64,000 bases of DNA from assembly GCA_002499585.1 (NCBI GenBank), contig DAMH01000011.1:28723-92722 (forward strand). The letters run 5' to 3'. Position numbers and translations under genes: made by a program. This document shows, in pieces, positions 18,953-29,057 of the stretch. The stretch comes from Euryarchaeota archaeon UBA552. GTDB taxonomy: Archaea; Thermoplasmatota; Poseidoniia; Poseidoniales; Thalassarchaeaceae. Numbering within the stretch: position 1 is the stretch's first letter; each line of letters begins with the position of its first letter. A model generated the notes under the pieces. The model worked only from the letters and a program-made list of their open reading frames with translations, was not told the origin of the DNA and made no database searches.

Positions 18953-20169
18953 TCCAACAAAGCCCCTGATAGTGATTCCGAGGATACTTTTGTTGTGGGC
19001 TGATAGAGTACTAAACCAGGGGCATGTAGGATTCCGTATCCAAAACGGTCGTCATGACTTGTCTGGCCTTCATTTTTTATTGATGAATCAGCAATCCTAT
19101 CCTTCATCTCTTCGATTTTCGTTCTGTCACCGTATCGTGCTAGGTCGGGCTCTCCTTGTATTGCTAGGGCGATAACCCCCGAGACCCAAGCAGTTGCTGC
19201 TGAGGTCCCGCTGGAATAACCATACCAACTCCCGCTGTTGCTCAATAAGACGGGTACTTCAGAGGCAGGGGCTATCACTTCGGGTTTCTTGTCAGGATCC
19301 TGTCTTGGTAAAATTGGGTTTGGCCAGATCCTTCCGTTGTTGTCCCCTCTTGAGCTGCCGGACCAAACATCTCCGTTGCGGTTCACCCCTCCGACGCAAA
19401 TAACATCCGAAACAGACCCTGGTGAGGCCACATCACCATCGTCATCCGCCCCGTCATTACCTGCAGCAGCCACAACAAAAACTCCTTGATCGAGCGCATC
19501 CTCCACCGCAGATTCCAATACGTCCAAGGTTATACCAATAAGACCGGGCCCCTGGTCGCCTCCGAGACTGAGGGATATTATGTCAGCCCCCTGATCAACA
19601 CACCACTCTACTGACTGAGCGATACCTTCGTCAGTACCGACACCACTTTTATCGATACCCTTTGCTATGAACAGGTCTGCGCCTTTGGATATCCCCCCGA
19701 TGCCCTCCCTTGATGAAATGATCCCGGCCATCGCAGTACCGTGGCCTTGGTCGTCGTATGGCAATGACTCACCGTTTACAGCGTCGAACCACCCAGCTAT
19801 TGTGACGCCCCTCATTCCAGGGTGACTAGGATTTATGCCTGAATCAACGACGCATATTGCCACGCCTGTACCATCTAAATCTGAGGGTATCTCGTCTAAG
19901 CCCGTCATTCGTTCGTAATCATCCTGCCATGCCACCAGAGTAGGGGGCGGCCCACCAAATATGACTCCATCCTCATCGAGGAGCCACAGAGCCAAGATCG
20001 AGATTGATAACGCAGTTATTAGGGTTGAAACTGCTGTTATCACATAAGGTAGAGCAGATGAAATCACCTTCCTCTTTTCTGTATCTGAAAAATCGGATAT
20101 TCGGGAAGTATCAACTTCTGGGAGGCTTTCGTTATCCACCTGCAACACTCCAAGAAGCCATGATGTCAC
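18829..20169 (-). CDS. Membrane-anchored subtilisin-like serine protease (S8)
   Basis: The catalytic triad is visible: Asp109 in CVVDSGIN, His143 in GHGTAMAG and Ser323 in SSGTSAATA, with the oxyanion Asn in AAAGNDG. A single TM segment (about 37-63, YVITAVSTLITALSISILALWLL) precedes the protease domain, so it should be a type II membrane protein with the domain outside. A roughly 70-residue C-terminal extension has no recognised domain. The GTG at 20169 overlaps the upstream stop as GTGA; a TTG one codon earlier is possible. It probably degrades extracellular protein, in keeping with the amino-acid catabolic genes nearby. No prodomain is obvious. Confidence 0.92.
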   Translation of the reverse strand: MTSWLLGVLQVDNESLPEVDTSRISDFSDTEKRKVISSALPYVITAVSTLITALSISILALWLLDEDGVIFGGPPPTLVAWQDDYERMTGLDEIPSDLDGTGVAICVVDSGINPSHPGMRGVTIAGWFDAVNGESLPYDDQGHGTAMAGIISSREGIGGISKGADLFIAKGIDKSGVGTDEGIAQSVEWCVDQGADIISLSLGGDQGPGLIGITLDVLESAVEDALDQGVFVVAAAGNDGADDDGDVASPGSVSDVICVGGVNRNGDVWSGSSRGDNNGRIWPNPILPRQDPDKKPEVIAPASEVPVLLSNSGSWYGYSSGTSAATAWVSGVIALAIQGEPDLARYGDRTKIEEMKDRIADSSIKNEGQTSHDDRFGYGILHAPGLVLYQPTTKVSSESLSGALLDYAPTRTTSVAPDSSTKADLKPRAPASRITAIQELNASTRL

Positions 20170-21347
20170 CAAAGTTCCCCTTCGGTATAAAAATGGGTTT
20201 CAACGTGTGATTTAGTTCCACATGAACCACAAGCAATCACAGCATTGAGATTCTCGGAACAGATGGGGCATGCAGATCCAATCTCGCCCCTGCCTTCGCA
20301 TTCTTCTGAAAGACAAACGACGGATACAACCCCTTCTTCATCACGAAGAGCGGCGCTGGAGACTCCGCAGTTTGGACACTTGCCGACCTCAGCGACCCTA
20401 TCTGACGTATCTTGCCCCTCAGATAGTATTCTAGCCAGCCTAGATTGAATCCCGCCGCTGGAATTTCCCATCATGAATTGAGGGTACCACGCGACATGAA
20501 TCAAGAACAAGAATGCTAGGGTTCCCGTAGCGATGTGCATTATCACGATGCCTCCAAGATCGCCGGCAATGGGAGGGGGCCTCGCAATTGAATGTGCACC
20601 TGCCCAGGCACTTAGATTCAAGAATATCAGCCATAGAACCAGCGAAAAATTCCACAATAACAGACTGTGGTCTTCTTTCGCTGCTCTCATTTTCCGGGGA
20701 TCTGGGTGCATGTGCATAACATCCACGTGAAAATCTCTAGTCTCCATAACAGACCTGCGAACGACCCCTATGGCTATGAAGAGCATAATCAGATTGGAAA
20801 CCGTGAAACCAACCCATGAGGTGATACCCGATCCAAATGGGAAATAGGGGTCGCTGGCGTGACTTGCGATCTGTCCGTATTCGACTGTCAATATCCCAAA
20901 TACGAGGTAAATCATATTCTCTCTCATTAGTGGAAATATCGCCATCAACAGGAGGTACGAGGCCATGGTTATGATCAAAGACAGAAACGAAAGTATCAAC
21001 GCCCCACCTGAAACATGAAGAAATCCGCTTTCAGAACCGAAGATACCTCCTCTGTTGTAGTCACCACCGCTGGATAATTCTCCGCTGCCAAGATCCCACG
21101 AACCTAATATCAGACCAATCACGGCAAGCAAGAATGGGGCCATGTGGGTGAATCCAAGGGATGATCGAGCGGATCTGTAATTGAACAAAACCTGCCTAGT
21201 CAGCTTGTCGAGAGTGGACAAATATGGAAACTTCTCGCCAAAGTTTGTTGGAGGACTGACATCTGTCAGCCTTGTGTTCACATCGGCACCATGTCTCTGC
21301 ACCCCCTCCTTGGCGGTCGAAGATTGAACTGCCCTAGACTCCTTCAT
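20166..21347 (-). CDS. Six-TM membrane protein with C-terminal zinc ribbons
   Basis: No named family is recognised. After a roughly 65-residue hydrophilic N-terminus there are about six TM segments (for example MAPFLLAVIGLILGSW, ALILSFLSLIITMASYLLLM and LLLWNFSLVLWLIFLNL). Conserved-looking His residues lie in DFHVDVMHMHPDPRK between segments 4 and 5 and at the ends of segment 6. The C-terminal domain of about 75 residues has paired cysteines (KCPNCG, VCLSEEC, ACPICS, ACGSCG), a likely double zinc ribbon. It overlaps the protease start by 4 nt, so the two genes are coupled. A membrane redox or protease-partner role is possible but unproven. Confidence 0.78.
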   Translation of the reverse strand: MKESRAVQSSTAKEGVQRHGADVNTRLTDVSPPTNFGEKFPYLSTLDKLTRQVLFNYRSARSSLGFTHMAPFLLAVIGLILGSWDLGSGELSSGGDYNRGGIFGSESGFLHVSGGALILSFLSLIITMASYLLLMAIFPLMRENMIYLVFGILTVEYGQIASHASDPYFPFGSGITSWVGFTVSNLIMLFIAIGVVRRSVMETRDFHVDVMHMHPDPRKMRAAKEDHSLLLWNFSLVLWLIFLNLSAWAGAHSIARPPPIAGDLGGIVIMHIATGTLAFLFLIHVAWYPQFMMGNSSGGIQSRLARILSEGQDTSDRVAEVGKCPNCGVSSAALRDEEGVVSVVCLSEECEGRGEIGSACPICSENLNAVIACGSCGTKSHVETHFYTEGELW

Positions 21348-21411
21348 CGTTCGTCTGTGGAAACACCACCATTTGGAAATATTGTATGTAGGACAGTCTT
21401 GGGAGGAGTTT

Positions 21412-21497
21412 TGGCGCCGAGACGGAGATTTGAACTCCGGAGGGAAAATCCCACATGATTTCCAGTCATGCGCAATACCAGGCTATGCGACCTCGGC
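21412..21497 (-). tRNA. tRNA-Ser (GGA)
   Basis: The minus strand gives a class II tRNA. The acceptor GCCGAGG pairs with TCTCGGC, followed by discriminator G and an encoded CCA (complement of 21412-21414). The anticodon stem CATGA/TCATG holds loop CTGGAAA with anticodon GGA, read as serine (UCC/UCU). A long variable arm (GTGGGATTTTCCC region) confirms Ser identity. The T-arm GGAGTTCAAATCTCC is standard. No intron is seen. Confidence 0.95.
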
Positions 21498-21562
21498 AGA
21501 CGGACGATGCGAATCTGTGTTGAGGTTTGAGTGTGTTGATAGAACATACTCCTCAACGCAGC

Positions 21563-21571
21563 GATTAAATC
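21563..21571 (+). promoter_or_regulatory. TATA-like box for tRNA-Thr
   Basis: GATTAAATC is centred about 29 nt upstream of the tRNA-Thr 5' end, the usual archaeal TATA-to-start distance. The 98 bp between the two divergent tRNA genes must contain both promoters; no equally clear box faces tRNA-Ser. Confidence 0.5.
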
Positions 21572-21595
21572 AACCTCACGAGCCCATTACTCAGC

Positions 21596-21670
21596 GCCAC
21601 TGTGGCTTAGGGGTATAGCGTCGCCTTGGTAAGGCGAAGGTCGGGGGTTCAATTCCCCCCAGTGGCTCCA
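21596..21670 (+). tRNA. tRNA-Thr (GGT)
   Basis: Acceptor GCCACTG pairs with CAGTGGC, then discriminator T and encoded CCA. The anticodon stem TCGCC/GGCGA encloses TTGGTAA with anticodon GGT (threonine, ACC/ACU). The D-arm TGGCTTAGGGGTATAGC and T-arm GGGGGTTCAATTCCCCC are canonical. Divergent from tRNA-Ser. An A-run follows the CCA. Confidence 0.95.
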
Positions 21671-21724
21671 AAAAAAAACCAATTCATTCGTAGGATTCAT
21701 ATTCCTATCACTCCTCTTCACCTC

Positions 21725-24700
21725 ATGTCCTACGCCAAGGCCAGACGCGCCATCATCATGACAGCCCTCATGCTTCTGCTACCCACGACCCAGGCTAATG
21801 TCGCAGACTGGAGGGGGCCAGACGTGGTGAAGCCCGGTCCTGATGGCTCGGAATTTACCGCCTTCAGAGTCCCAACAAATGCAACGATCGTTGACAGCTG
21901 GGTTGAGATCTCAAATGACGACACCGCCCAGTCCTCTGCTGATTTGCTCTCATGGTCGATCGAAGATGGATTGAGGTCTGGCATTCGGAGTGGAACCTCT
22001 TTCAGCTCATCTGGGGAGCTAATTCTGACAGATGACTTCACAGTCTCAATAGTTGATGATTTCGATGAAGGTAACTTCACAATAGAAATGCCAAATGGAT
22101 ATTACCATTCTCCGGGGGTGCTCAGTGTTTACAACATACAAGAAAGCACTGCGAACCCGAATTGTAACAACTTGTCCTCGATAACTGTATCACAAGGACA
22201 CGACTTTGACGATGATGGCTATTTGGACGGCCAGGAGACAACCTCCTCCGTTGAATATTGCCCCTCCTCTGGACTGGACACCAGCATAACCTCCCTCAAC
22301 ATAACCGCGGGCGGAACCGGATATGGGAACGGTAACCTCACAGCAACTGGCGGCGGAGGTTCTGGATTCGCAGGTACTTACATCTCCGGCAGAGAAATCG
22401 CTTCAGCAACCTTGAATGCCGGCGGTTCAGGCTACACCAGTGGGACCGTTTTCAATGTGGAGTGCGGCAGAGACTGTACTGGATCCGGTGCGACCGTGAC
22501 AGCTACCTCGGTAGATGCAAATGGGGCCATAACTGGCATATCACTGACAAACAGCGGTTCAAACTACACAACCGAACATGTACTGACCCTAGTAAACACC
22601 GGTGCCTCTGGGAGGTTGGCGGACATATCCGTGACTCTCAACAGTACAGGGGAAATAGTCTCCGCGGACATAACCTCCCTGGGGACTGACTACACCAGCC
22701 CCCCTTCAATCGTCATCAGCGGCACAGGCAGTGGCGCTGTCATAACCCCCGGGCTCGGCGGATTCTTCAATTGGTTGGCTGAGCCCCATCCAGACTCCGC
22801 CACCAACGCTTCTTGTCCAGAAGGCGGACACGTCATCGATCTAGGTCAAGATCTAGACAATGACAATGAGTTAGATCCCACTGAAATAACCCAAAACCTA
22901 ACCCTCTGCCACAATCCAGACATCGACTATTGGTCGTCGGTATTGGCAGAGAGCATAGATGGAGATGTGTATCTGGACCAGAAGAACCTGACTCACGGAG
23001 TCGTGCCCGCAAAGGCGGCGGAGGGCAAGGTAATGGCCGCAACCCTGCCCGGAACAGCCGTTCCTGCAGGCACGGACACATCCCTCTTCCTTCCCCCGAT
23101 GGAGGTTCCGGCTGACGACCTCCAGATCGGTTACACGCTATCATTCCAACACTGGTATCACGTAGACAGCACCTCAAACGGAGGAGGAGATGGCGCCTGG
23201 GTTGAATACAGGCTCATGAACGGCACTTGGGGCAACTGGTCTTACATCGAACCAACCGGGGGATATCCGAGCACACTTTCACCAGATGGCCCATCCGTCG
23301 ATGGGCAACCTGCAGGAAATCTTCCAGTGTTCGCTTCGGAAACCCACAGCGGATGGGTATCGAACGACATAGACCTGACTACGATACCCCAGATACAGGA
23401 TTCTGACGAGATCCAGTTCAGATTCAGACTTTGGACCCATCCTTCCGCTCAGAATCTCAGGCCCGGGTGGTATCTGGATAACATCTCCTACCAGAACGTT
23501 GGAGGAACAGATGGCGGGTGGCTCCACGGGTGCGCTTCCCCTGCCGGCACAACATGCCTGTACAGCAACTATGCATACGGCGCGCTCCAAACCCAGTTCA
23601 GCACTCAGGGTACGAATTCGGCTTCAATCGTCAGGGTGCATCTTGAATATGACCTAGAGGGCTCCTCATTCGATAATTTCTGTGTCGAAATGTCCTCGAA
23701 CAACATAACATGGACAGACATTTCGTCTGCGACTTCCGCGACTACTCAAAATTGTGAGGACAGGTCCGGTGCAATACCCGGATCCACGGGCGATCAGAGC
23801 GGTGGCCTAATCATACAAGATTACCCCCTCCCGTCCCAATTCACCAACCAGGCGAACGTACATTTGCGCTTTATAGTAGATACAGATGGATCGGTAGGCT
23901 ACGGAACTCCACAGGATAACTTCGAGGGCCTCTTCATCACCGACGTGTCACTCGTCACACCAGGGACTTCAGTACATTGGTCCGACGATCTAGGGTCCTC
24001 GACCACATTCTTCCATTACGCGGCAACACCTCCCAGCACATCGTTTGGAGGGCCCACCGATGACTGGAATCACATTCAGAGATTCGGCGGAGTGATAGAT
24101 CAGGTACTAGGTTTCGAGAACTCCTTTGCTACGCCCCCTGAGTCTGAACACGCCTCAGGATGGAGCCACTCTGGAAGCACTGGCGGCACCACATGGGAAT
24201 ACGGGTTCCCAGGATCAAGCCTTACCCTGGAAGAGCCAAACAGCTTCCCATACCTATACGGCACGGACTTGAACGGAGAATATCTGGACAATTGGAACGG
24301 ATATCTCGAATCTCCGCAATATGACATCCCTACTTCAGGGGCCACCTTGCAATTCGCGAAGTGGGCCTGCATGGATCAGTTCGATTCAGACGGAGCTGTT
24401 TTGCAATACAAGGTAAATAACGGAGGCTGGCAGTATTTCCAACCTTCAATACCAGGTTGGTATGACGGGGTGAAGACTTCATGGAACAATCCCTTCGGGA
24501 CAAATGAAGTGTGGTTTAACGACGATTGTGGCCTTGATGAGATGTCCTTCAGGGAAGCCCCCCTGGACCAATGGGGAGGAGAAACGATGACCTTCAGATT
24601 TTGGTTCCAATCAGACACATGTTGTCAAAGCTCAACATGGGCAAACGATGATTTCGAGGGATTCTACTTGGACGACTTCGGGGTGCTCATTCCAAATTAC

Positions 24701-27700
24701 AGTTCAAACGGATCATGGTTGAGCCCCGATATACAACTAACCAATCACGATTCCTTCAACCTTGGTTTCCTCGACATCGATGCTGAAATCCCAGAGGGCA
24801 CCCGGGTACTTGCTTCGATAATCGATGCAACAACCATGATACCGGTCGACGGGTATCAGATGAGGTCCCTCCCGCTCTCAATGGCAGGAATAAACCCTGT
24901 TTCCAGTCCCTCAGTGAATGTCCAGCTACATTTGGAGACCGTTAACTCCAGCCTCACTCCTGTCATTAAATCAGTTAGATTAGACGGATTCAGAACCCTT
25001 TCGGCAGATTCTGGCGAAGGGAACGGATGGGAGTTCAGTCCAAGCTTGGTCATAGAAAATGGGGAGATCGTAACCACAGGGATAGCAGGTGGGATCGATT
25101 CTGACTTCGTTACATCATCACGGCCGATCAAAGCAGTAACAGTGAGTGGAGACTATTCCGGAGTCACGCTCAGTTTCAAGGACGCAAATGGGGCAAACCT
25201 CGGACCGCCATCAGTTACTGGGGGATTGGTAGAATTCCCCTGGTCCCAGCCCGGCTTCAGAGTCGATATCTCCCTATCCCCGACCGGATACATAAATCAA
25301 CTCAACATCTCTGCGAAATTTACCGAGCCCGCTAAGTCCCCAAGTTTGGACCTTGGGTCGGATGGCACCGATGACTGGTTATTCCCGTTCGGAACCTCTT
25401 ACGGACATCTGGGCTGGCAGTCGATGATCGATTCTGGTACTAGCACTAGAAGCACAAGCCTGGTGCTCGACCCATCAAACCCATCCACAGTACCTGTTAT
25501 CGTCCCAGCGGGGTCATCGACCGATCCAAACCTTGATTCGACATCTTGGGTCGTATCGGGTTATCTTGCTGTGTCTCCGGTGGGAGCAGATACCCTGTTG
25601 TCTCCAGTTACGCTATCAATTGGGAGTGCATCGGTCACCACCTCCGGAACCGACGAGGGCCCAAAATACCTACACCTCACCGGGCAGATGATTTCTGAGA
25701 TAAACGCAGTTCAGACTTCTATCGAAGATACGGTTGGTAACAGGAACTGGAAGCTACTCGGATTCGAGGTATCATCGTCGACTCAACAGGAGATTTCCAT
25801 TAGCACCCTTGGGCTATCTTACTACCTCCACGAGAACTTTTCGTCTCTACAGGATATTGTTACGGCGTCAATGGCTGCAATCCAGTCTAATTCATCCGAC
25901 ACGAACATTCCGTTTTCTGTTTCCTCCGACGGTGGGATGATTTCAGTCGGCGGGGGCGCGTACTATGATTACATTACCACCAACTATCCATTTACGCCTC
26001 CCAACACATTTGTTCCGAGAGGCGATCATTACACGCTCTACACTGAGCACAGCCACCTCTATGATAACGGATTGATCTCCTCAATCAGGCTTGTTGGAAC
26101 CACGGAGGAAGGAGATACTGCCATTTTCACGGCGACTACCGAGGGAGGCGACTGGAGCGATTCCGCTTCGACTACTTTCCAACAATCTGGAAACGGAATC
26201 CCCGGAATTAGTCTTGTCGAGATTGAATCAAGCGTGGATGTTGTAACGGACGAAAGTGGGTCGGAAAGATTGAGAGCAAACTGGTCAATAGCTTCAACAT
26301 GGGGGCCCGATGACGTTTCAACAATATCCTGGTCATCAAGTGCCGTAGACACTGACGGCCAGACGAGATGGAGTGCAGATTCTTCAAGTGGAGTCGGAGG
26401 CAGGTCGGCATATGAAAACGATCTTGAAATAGAGTCATTTACCGTCAGGAACCATCTTGGGAATTTGGTTTCGGATCAGTTTTCATCCATGTACCCCTTC
26501 CCTGTCGACCCCGGTAACAACCTGTTCATAGAAGGCTCTGTCAGGTTCGAGGGCTCTCCCGATCTGAGGCCCGATTCATCTGACTTCCTAGTGAGTGTCA
26601 ACCTGTCTGGAACCTCCGTTGCAATGACATCCGGGGAAGATGGAAGTTTTTACGGGGAGTTGACGATTCCACTTGGAACTCCGACTATCTCGCTTTCCCC
26701 TGTGATAGATTCCATAGGTCCGAATAATCAGATTGTTGGAGCATACGATCTCACAATCGACCATCCTGTCATCAATGCGATCGTGGATCAGGATCCGCCC
26801 ATCGCAGGCCCTATTCAGGTCCTTACGCCCCTCGGCTTCCAAAATGCTGCAGGGAAGATAGTCGGCCCAGATGCACCCCTCACGGTTTACGTCACAGTCT
26901 CAGACACGGACGCCAGAGATTCTGATGTGACGCTGCGATATTGGCGATCTGGAGTGGATGATGCGAATATGGATGGCATCCCCAGCCAAGATGAATACGA
27001 ATCCATTACCGCACCACTAGCAATTGGCTTCTCAGGCGAGGAGCAAAAGGACTTCACCGGGATAGACCTCTCTGGAGTACCCTTCAATAGTCCCGTTTAC
27101 ATGTACATAGAAGGAACTGACTGGTCAGGACGAAGTTACCAAAGTGGAGGCACCGGCGGTGGCCCGGGAGTCGATGAGGCCTGGGCGACTCTGCTTGTAG
27201 CAGAAAACGTGGAGACTCAGATACTTGGTTCTGGTTTCGCTCTTGACAGGGCCTCTGGCTACCTCATGCCGGGCATAGAACACACATTCACGATGGTCAT
27301 CGACGAGCCAAATGGAATCAGGACTTTGGACGGCATAGATTTGATGCTGTGCGATGACGGGCCAACTGGCTTGGGCAAGATGCACTGGAACCCCGCCGAG
27401 CAAATCCTCACTTCCCCGGATGATTCGTACTTGACTCTGACCGGTGCCCGGGCGACTCCCGTGCAATCAGACTCGATCCTTTCTGTTGAGATGGATTTCA
27501 TACTTGATTGGGACTTCCCATGGACTCCTGGGGACGCCCTGTGCAGCCCAAGAGTAATCATTACAGACGATCTACAGGTTGCTGCACAATCATCTTTGTT
27601 GACAACATTGTCATGGGAGTTGGACAACCAGCTGGAGGCGATTCCAAACTCGGCTTCGGACCTCACTCTGCCGATAGGGGAGAGTGATTCAACGGGGATC

Positions 27701-28930
27701 TATCTCATGAAGGGCGACTCCTTCAGTGTTAACGGCACGGTTGTGCACGCAGGATCCGGCATCCCATTCGACATGGACGCTGGAAATACGATGGTAGACG
27801 TCTTCTTCGTCTATGGATCTGAGCGAGTCAGTTCTGTGGCCTCGATAGGCCCGGCAGGACACTGGGCCGTTGAACTTACGCTGCCCGACAGGCCACCAGT
27901 ATACCCTGTAATGGAGATCGGAACAAGCGTGATCGATCCTCCGGGCGCTGGGGGTTCCCTTGGAAACAATGATATCTCAATTACAGTAGACTCGGCTGCA
28001 CCCACAATATTGTTCGATCAGACCGCATACCCAGACAGCTCACTTTCTGTGGAGGAGTCCGATGAATTGGACCGTGTGAAAATAACCCTTCAAATCAATG
28101 ACGCCGTAGGCATGCAGCAAGGCGACTTAGAGGTAGCATGGGTCTTCAAAAGAGGCGGTGATGTGATAAGTCAGGTTTCATTTGGATCGATTCCGCTAAT
28201 TGCTGATCAACCACAGTTTGACATATATCAAGGCGAAGTCGACATGCACCAATCTCTAACCACCACGCTGATAGATGGCGATTACGCAGAGTTTTGGGTC
28301 GTCTCCACTGACCGGGCTGGCAACCAAGTCAACGGACTAGGAAGCGAGTCTTTGCCCAAAAGGGTCGATGTGCGAATCATGGAATTCCTGCCGACGCTAA
28401 CCAACGTTGTTTTCGACCCGACAGATAAACCACTGCCGGGGCAAAGAGTGACCGTTAAGACATTCTGGTCGAACCTTGGCAAGAGGGATGGGACACTTTC
28501 CCTATCACTCTGGCAAAACAACGGCGGAGAGTCGTGGTCCCAATCCCCTCCGGCTGACGATATCGAAATCCTTCTGGCCGCGGGCTCTACTAGCGTAGTG
28601 GTGGATTTGATTTACGAACCAAGTCTTCCCGGCCCACAGGTCCTCTATGTCATAAATCAGGGAGATTTTCAAAATCTTGGATACCCTGTGGAGGGAATGA
28701 TCGTCTCATCAGCCGACATAGACAGCGTTTCTGAAGGAGATTCTACATTGGCATACACCTTGATCGGAGCAGCCGCCTTGATAATAGTCGGAATAGGTGC
28801 ATACATGGTCAAGACTGGATCTGGCAGAAGGGACGATGACTACTACGAAGATGAGGATTTTGAGTACGATGACGACGAGGATTACGAGTACGATGAGGAC
28901 GGGTATGACGACGAGGAACAAGACGATTAG
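21725..28930 (+). CDS. Giant cell-surface protein, 2401 aa, with signal peptide, Gly-rich repeats and acidic tail
   Basis: The start is ATG at 21725; the frame stays open upstream only through tRNA-Thr. A signal peptide (MSYAKARRAIIMTALMLLLP, ending near TQA) begins the protein. Two segments of the form G-D-D-DG-D-E-C flank the repeats: QGHDFDDDGYLDGQE near 147-162 and LGQDLDNDNELDPTE near 361-377, similar to DUF7151-type modules. Between them (about 182-338) lie Gly-rich GGxGY units (AGGTGYGNG, AGGSGYTSG, NSGSNYTTE). Jelly-roll-like segments with WYLDNISY follow, then CARDB/Ig-like modules. The TM LAYTLIGAAALIIVGIGAYMV precedes a roughly 35-residue tail made almost only of D, E and Y. It is probably an exported adhesin or polymer-binding protein. 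It appears monocistronic. Confidence 0.88.
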   Translation: MSYAKARRAIIMTALMLLLPTTQANVADWRGPDVVKPGPDGSEFTAFRVPTNATIVDSWVEISNDDTAQSSADLLSWSIEDGLRSGIRSGTSFSSSGELILTDDFTVSIVDDFDEGNFTIEMPNGYYHSPGVLSVYNIQESTANPNCNNLSSITVSQGHDFDDDGYLDGQETTSSVEYCPSSGLDTSITSLNITAGGTGYGNGNLTATGGGGSGFAGTYISGREIASATLNAGGSGYTSGTVFNVECGRDCTGSGATVTATSVDANGAITGISLTNSGSNYTTEHVLTLVNTGASGRLADISVTLNSTGEIVSADITSLGTDYTSPPSIVISGTGSGAVITPGLGGFFNWLAEPHPDSATNASCPEGGHVIDLGQDLDNDNELDPTEITQNLTLCHNPDIDYWSSVLAESIDGDVYLDQKNLTHGVVPAKAAEGKVMAATLPGTAVPAGTDTSLFLPPMEVPADDLQIGYTLSFQHWYHVDSTSNGGGDGAWVEYRLMNGTWGNWSYIEPTGGYPSTLSPDGPSVDGQPAGNLPVFASETHSGWVSNDIDLTTIPQIQDSDEIQFRFRLWTHPSAQNLRPGWYLDNISYQNVGGTDGGWLHGCASPAGTTCLYSNYAYGALQTQFSTQGTNSASIVRVHLEYDLEGSSFDNFCVEMSSNNITWTDISSATSATTQNCEDRSGAIPGSTGDQSGGLIIQDYPLPSQFTNQANVHLRFIVDTDGSVGYGTPQDNFEGLFITDVSLVTPGTSVHWSDDLGSSTTFFHYAATPPSTSFGGPTDDWNHIQRFGGVIDQVLGFENSFATPPESEHASGWSHSGSTGGTTWEYGFPGSSLTLEEPNSFPYLYGTDLNGEYLDNWNGYLESPQYDIPTSGATLQFAKWACMDQFDSDGAVLQYKVNNGGWQYFQPSIPGWYDGVKTSWNNPFGTNEVWFNDDCGLDEMSFREAPLDQWGGETMTFRFWFQSDTCCQSSTWANDDFEGFYLDDFGVLIPNYSSNGSWLSPDIQLTNHDSFNLGFLDIDAEIPEGTRVLASIIDATTMIPVDGYQMRSLPLSMAGINPVSSPSVNVQLHLETVNSSLTPVIKSVRLDGFRTLSADSGEGNGWEFSPSLVIENGEIVTTGIAGGIDSDFVTSSRPIKAVTVSGDYSGVTLSFKDANGANLGPPSVTGGLVEFPWSQPGFRVDISLSPTGYINQLNISAKFTEPAKSPSLDLGSDGTDDWLFPFGTSYGHLGWQSMIDSGTSTRSTSLVLDPSNPSTVPVIVPAGSSTDPNLDSTSWVVSGYLAVSPVGADTLLSPVTLSIGSASVTTSGTDEGPKYLHLTGQMISEINAVQTSIEDTVGNRNWKLLGFEVSSSTQQEISISTLGLSYYLHENFSSLQDIVTASMAAIQSNSSDTNIPFSVSSDGGMISVGGGAYYDYITTNYPFTPPNTFVPRGDHYTLYTEHSHLYDNGLISSIRLVGTTEEGDTAIFTATTEGGDWSDSASTTFQQSGNGIPGISLVEIESSVDVVTDESGSERLRANWSIASTWGPDDVSTISWSSSAVDTDGQTRWSADSSSGVGGRSAYENDLEIESFTVRNHLGNLVSDQFSSMYPFPVDPGNNLFIEGSVRFEGSPDLRPDSSDFLVSVNLSGTSVAMTSGEDGSFYGELTIPLGTPTISLSPVIDSIGPNNQIVGAYDLTIDHPVINAIVDQDPPIAGPIQVLTPLGFQNAAGKIVGPDAPLTVYVTVSDTDARDSDVTLRYWRSGVDDANMDGIPSQDEYESITAPLAIGFSGEEQKDFTGIDLSGVPFNSPVYMYIEGTDWSGRSYQSGGTGGGPGVDEAWATLLVAENVETQILGSGFALDRASGYLMPGIEHTFTMVIDEPNGIRTLDGIDLMLCDDGPTGLGKMHWNPAEQILTSPDDSYLTLTGARATPVQSDSILSVEMDFILDWDFPWTPGDALCSPRVIITDDLQVAAQSSLLTTLSWELDNQLEAIPNSASDLTLPIGESDSTGIYLMKGDSFSVNGTVVHAGSGIPFDMDAGNTMVDVFFVYGSERVSSVASIGPAGHWAVELTLPDRPPVYPVMEIGTSVIDPPGAGGSLGNNDISITVDSAAPTILFDQTAYPDSSLSVEESDELDRVKITLQINDAVGMQQGDLEVAWVFKRGGDVISQVSFGSIPLIADQPQFDIYQGEVDMHQSLTTTLIDGDYAEFWVVSTDRAGNQVNGLGSESLPKRVDVRIMEFLPTLTNVVFDPTDKPLPGQRVTVKTFWSNLGKRDGTLSLSLWQNNGGESWSQSPPADDIEILLAAGSTSVVVDLIYEPSLPGPQVLYVINQGDFQNLGYPVEGMIVSSADIDSVSEGDSTLAYTLIGAAALIIVGIGAYMVKTGSGRRDDDYYEDEDFEYDDDEDYEYDEDGYDDEEQDD

Positions 28931-29057
28931 ATGCATTCCCGGACACTACCGTAGGTAGACGAAAATCCAGCCCAAGACTTCGTTTGCGAGGGCTTGTTTA
29001 TTACCTAGGACGTGACTATACCCGTTCGGAACGTCAACCGTTCTGGGTGGGATTTAT

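Noticed and set aside
21626..21724. Upstream extension of the 2401-aa gene
   Set aside because: It would read through tRNA-Thr; the signal peptide begins at ATG 21725.
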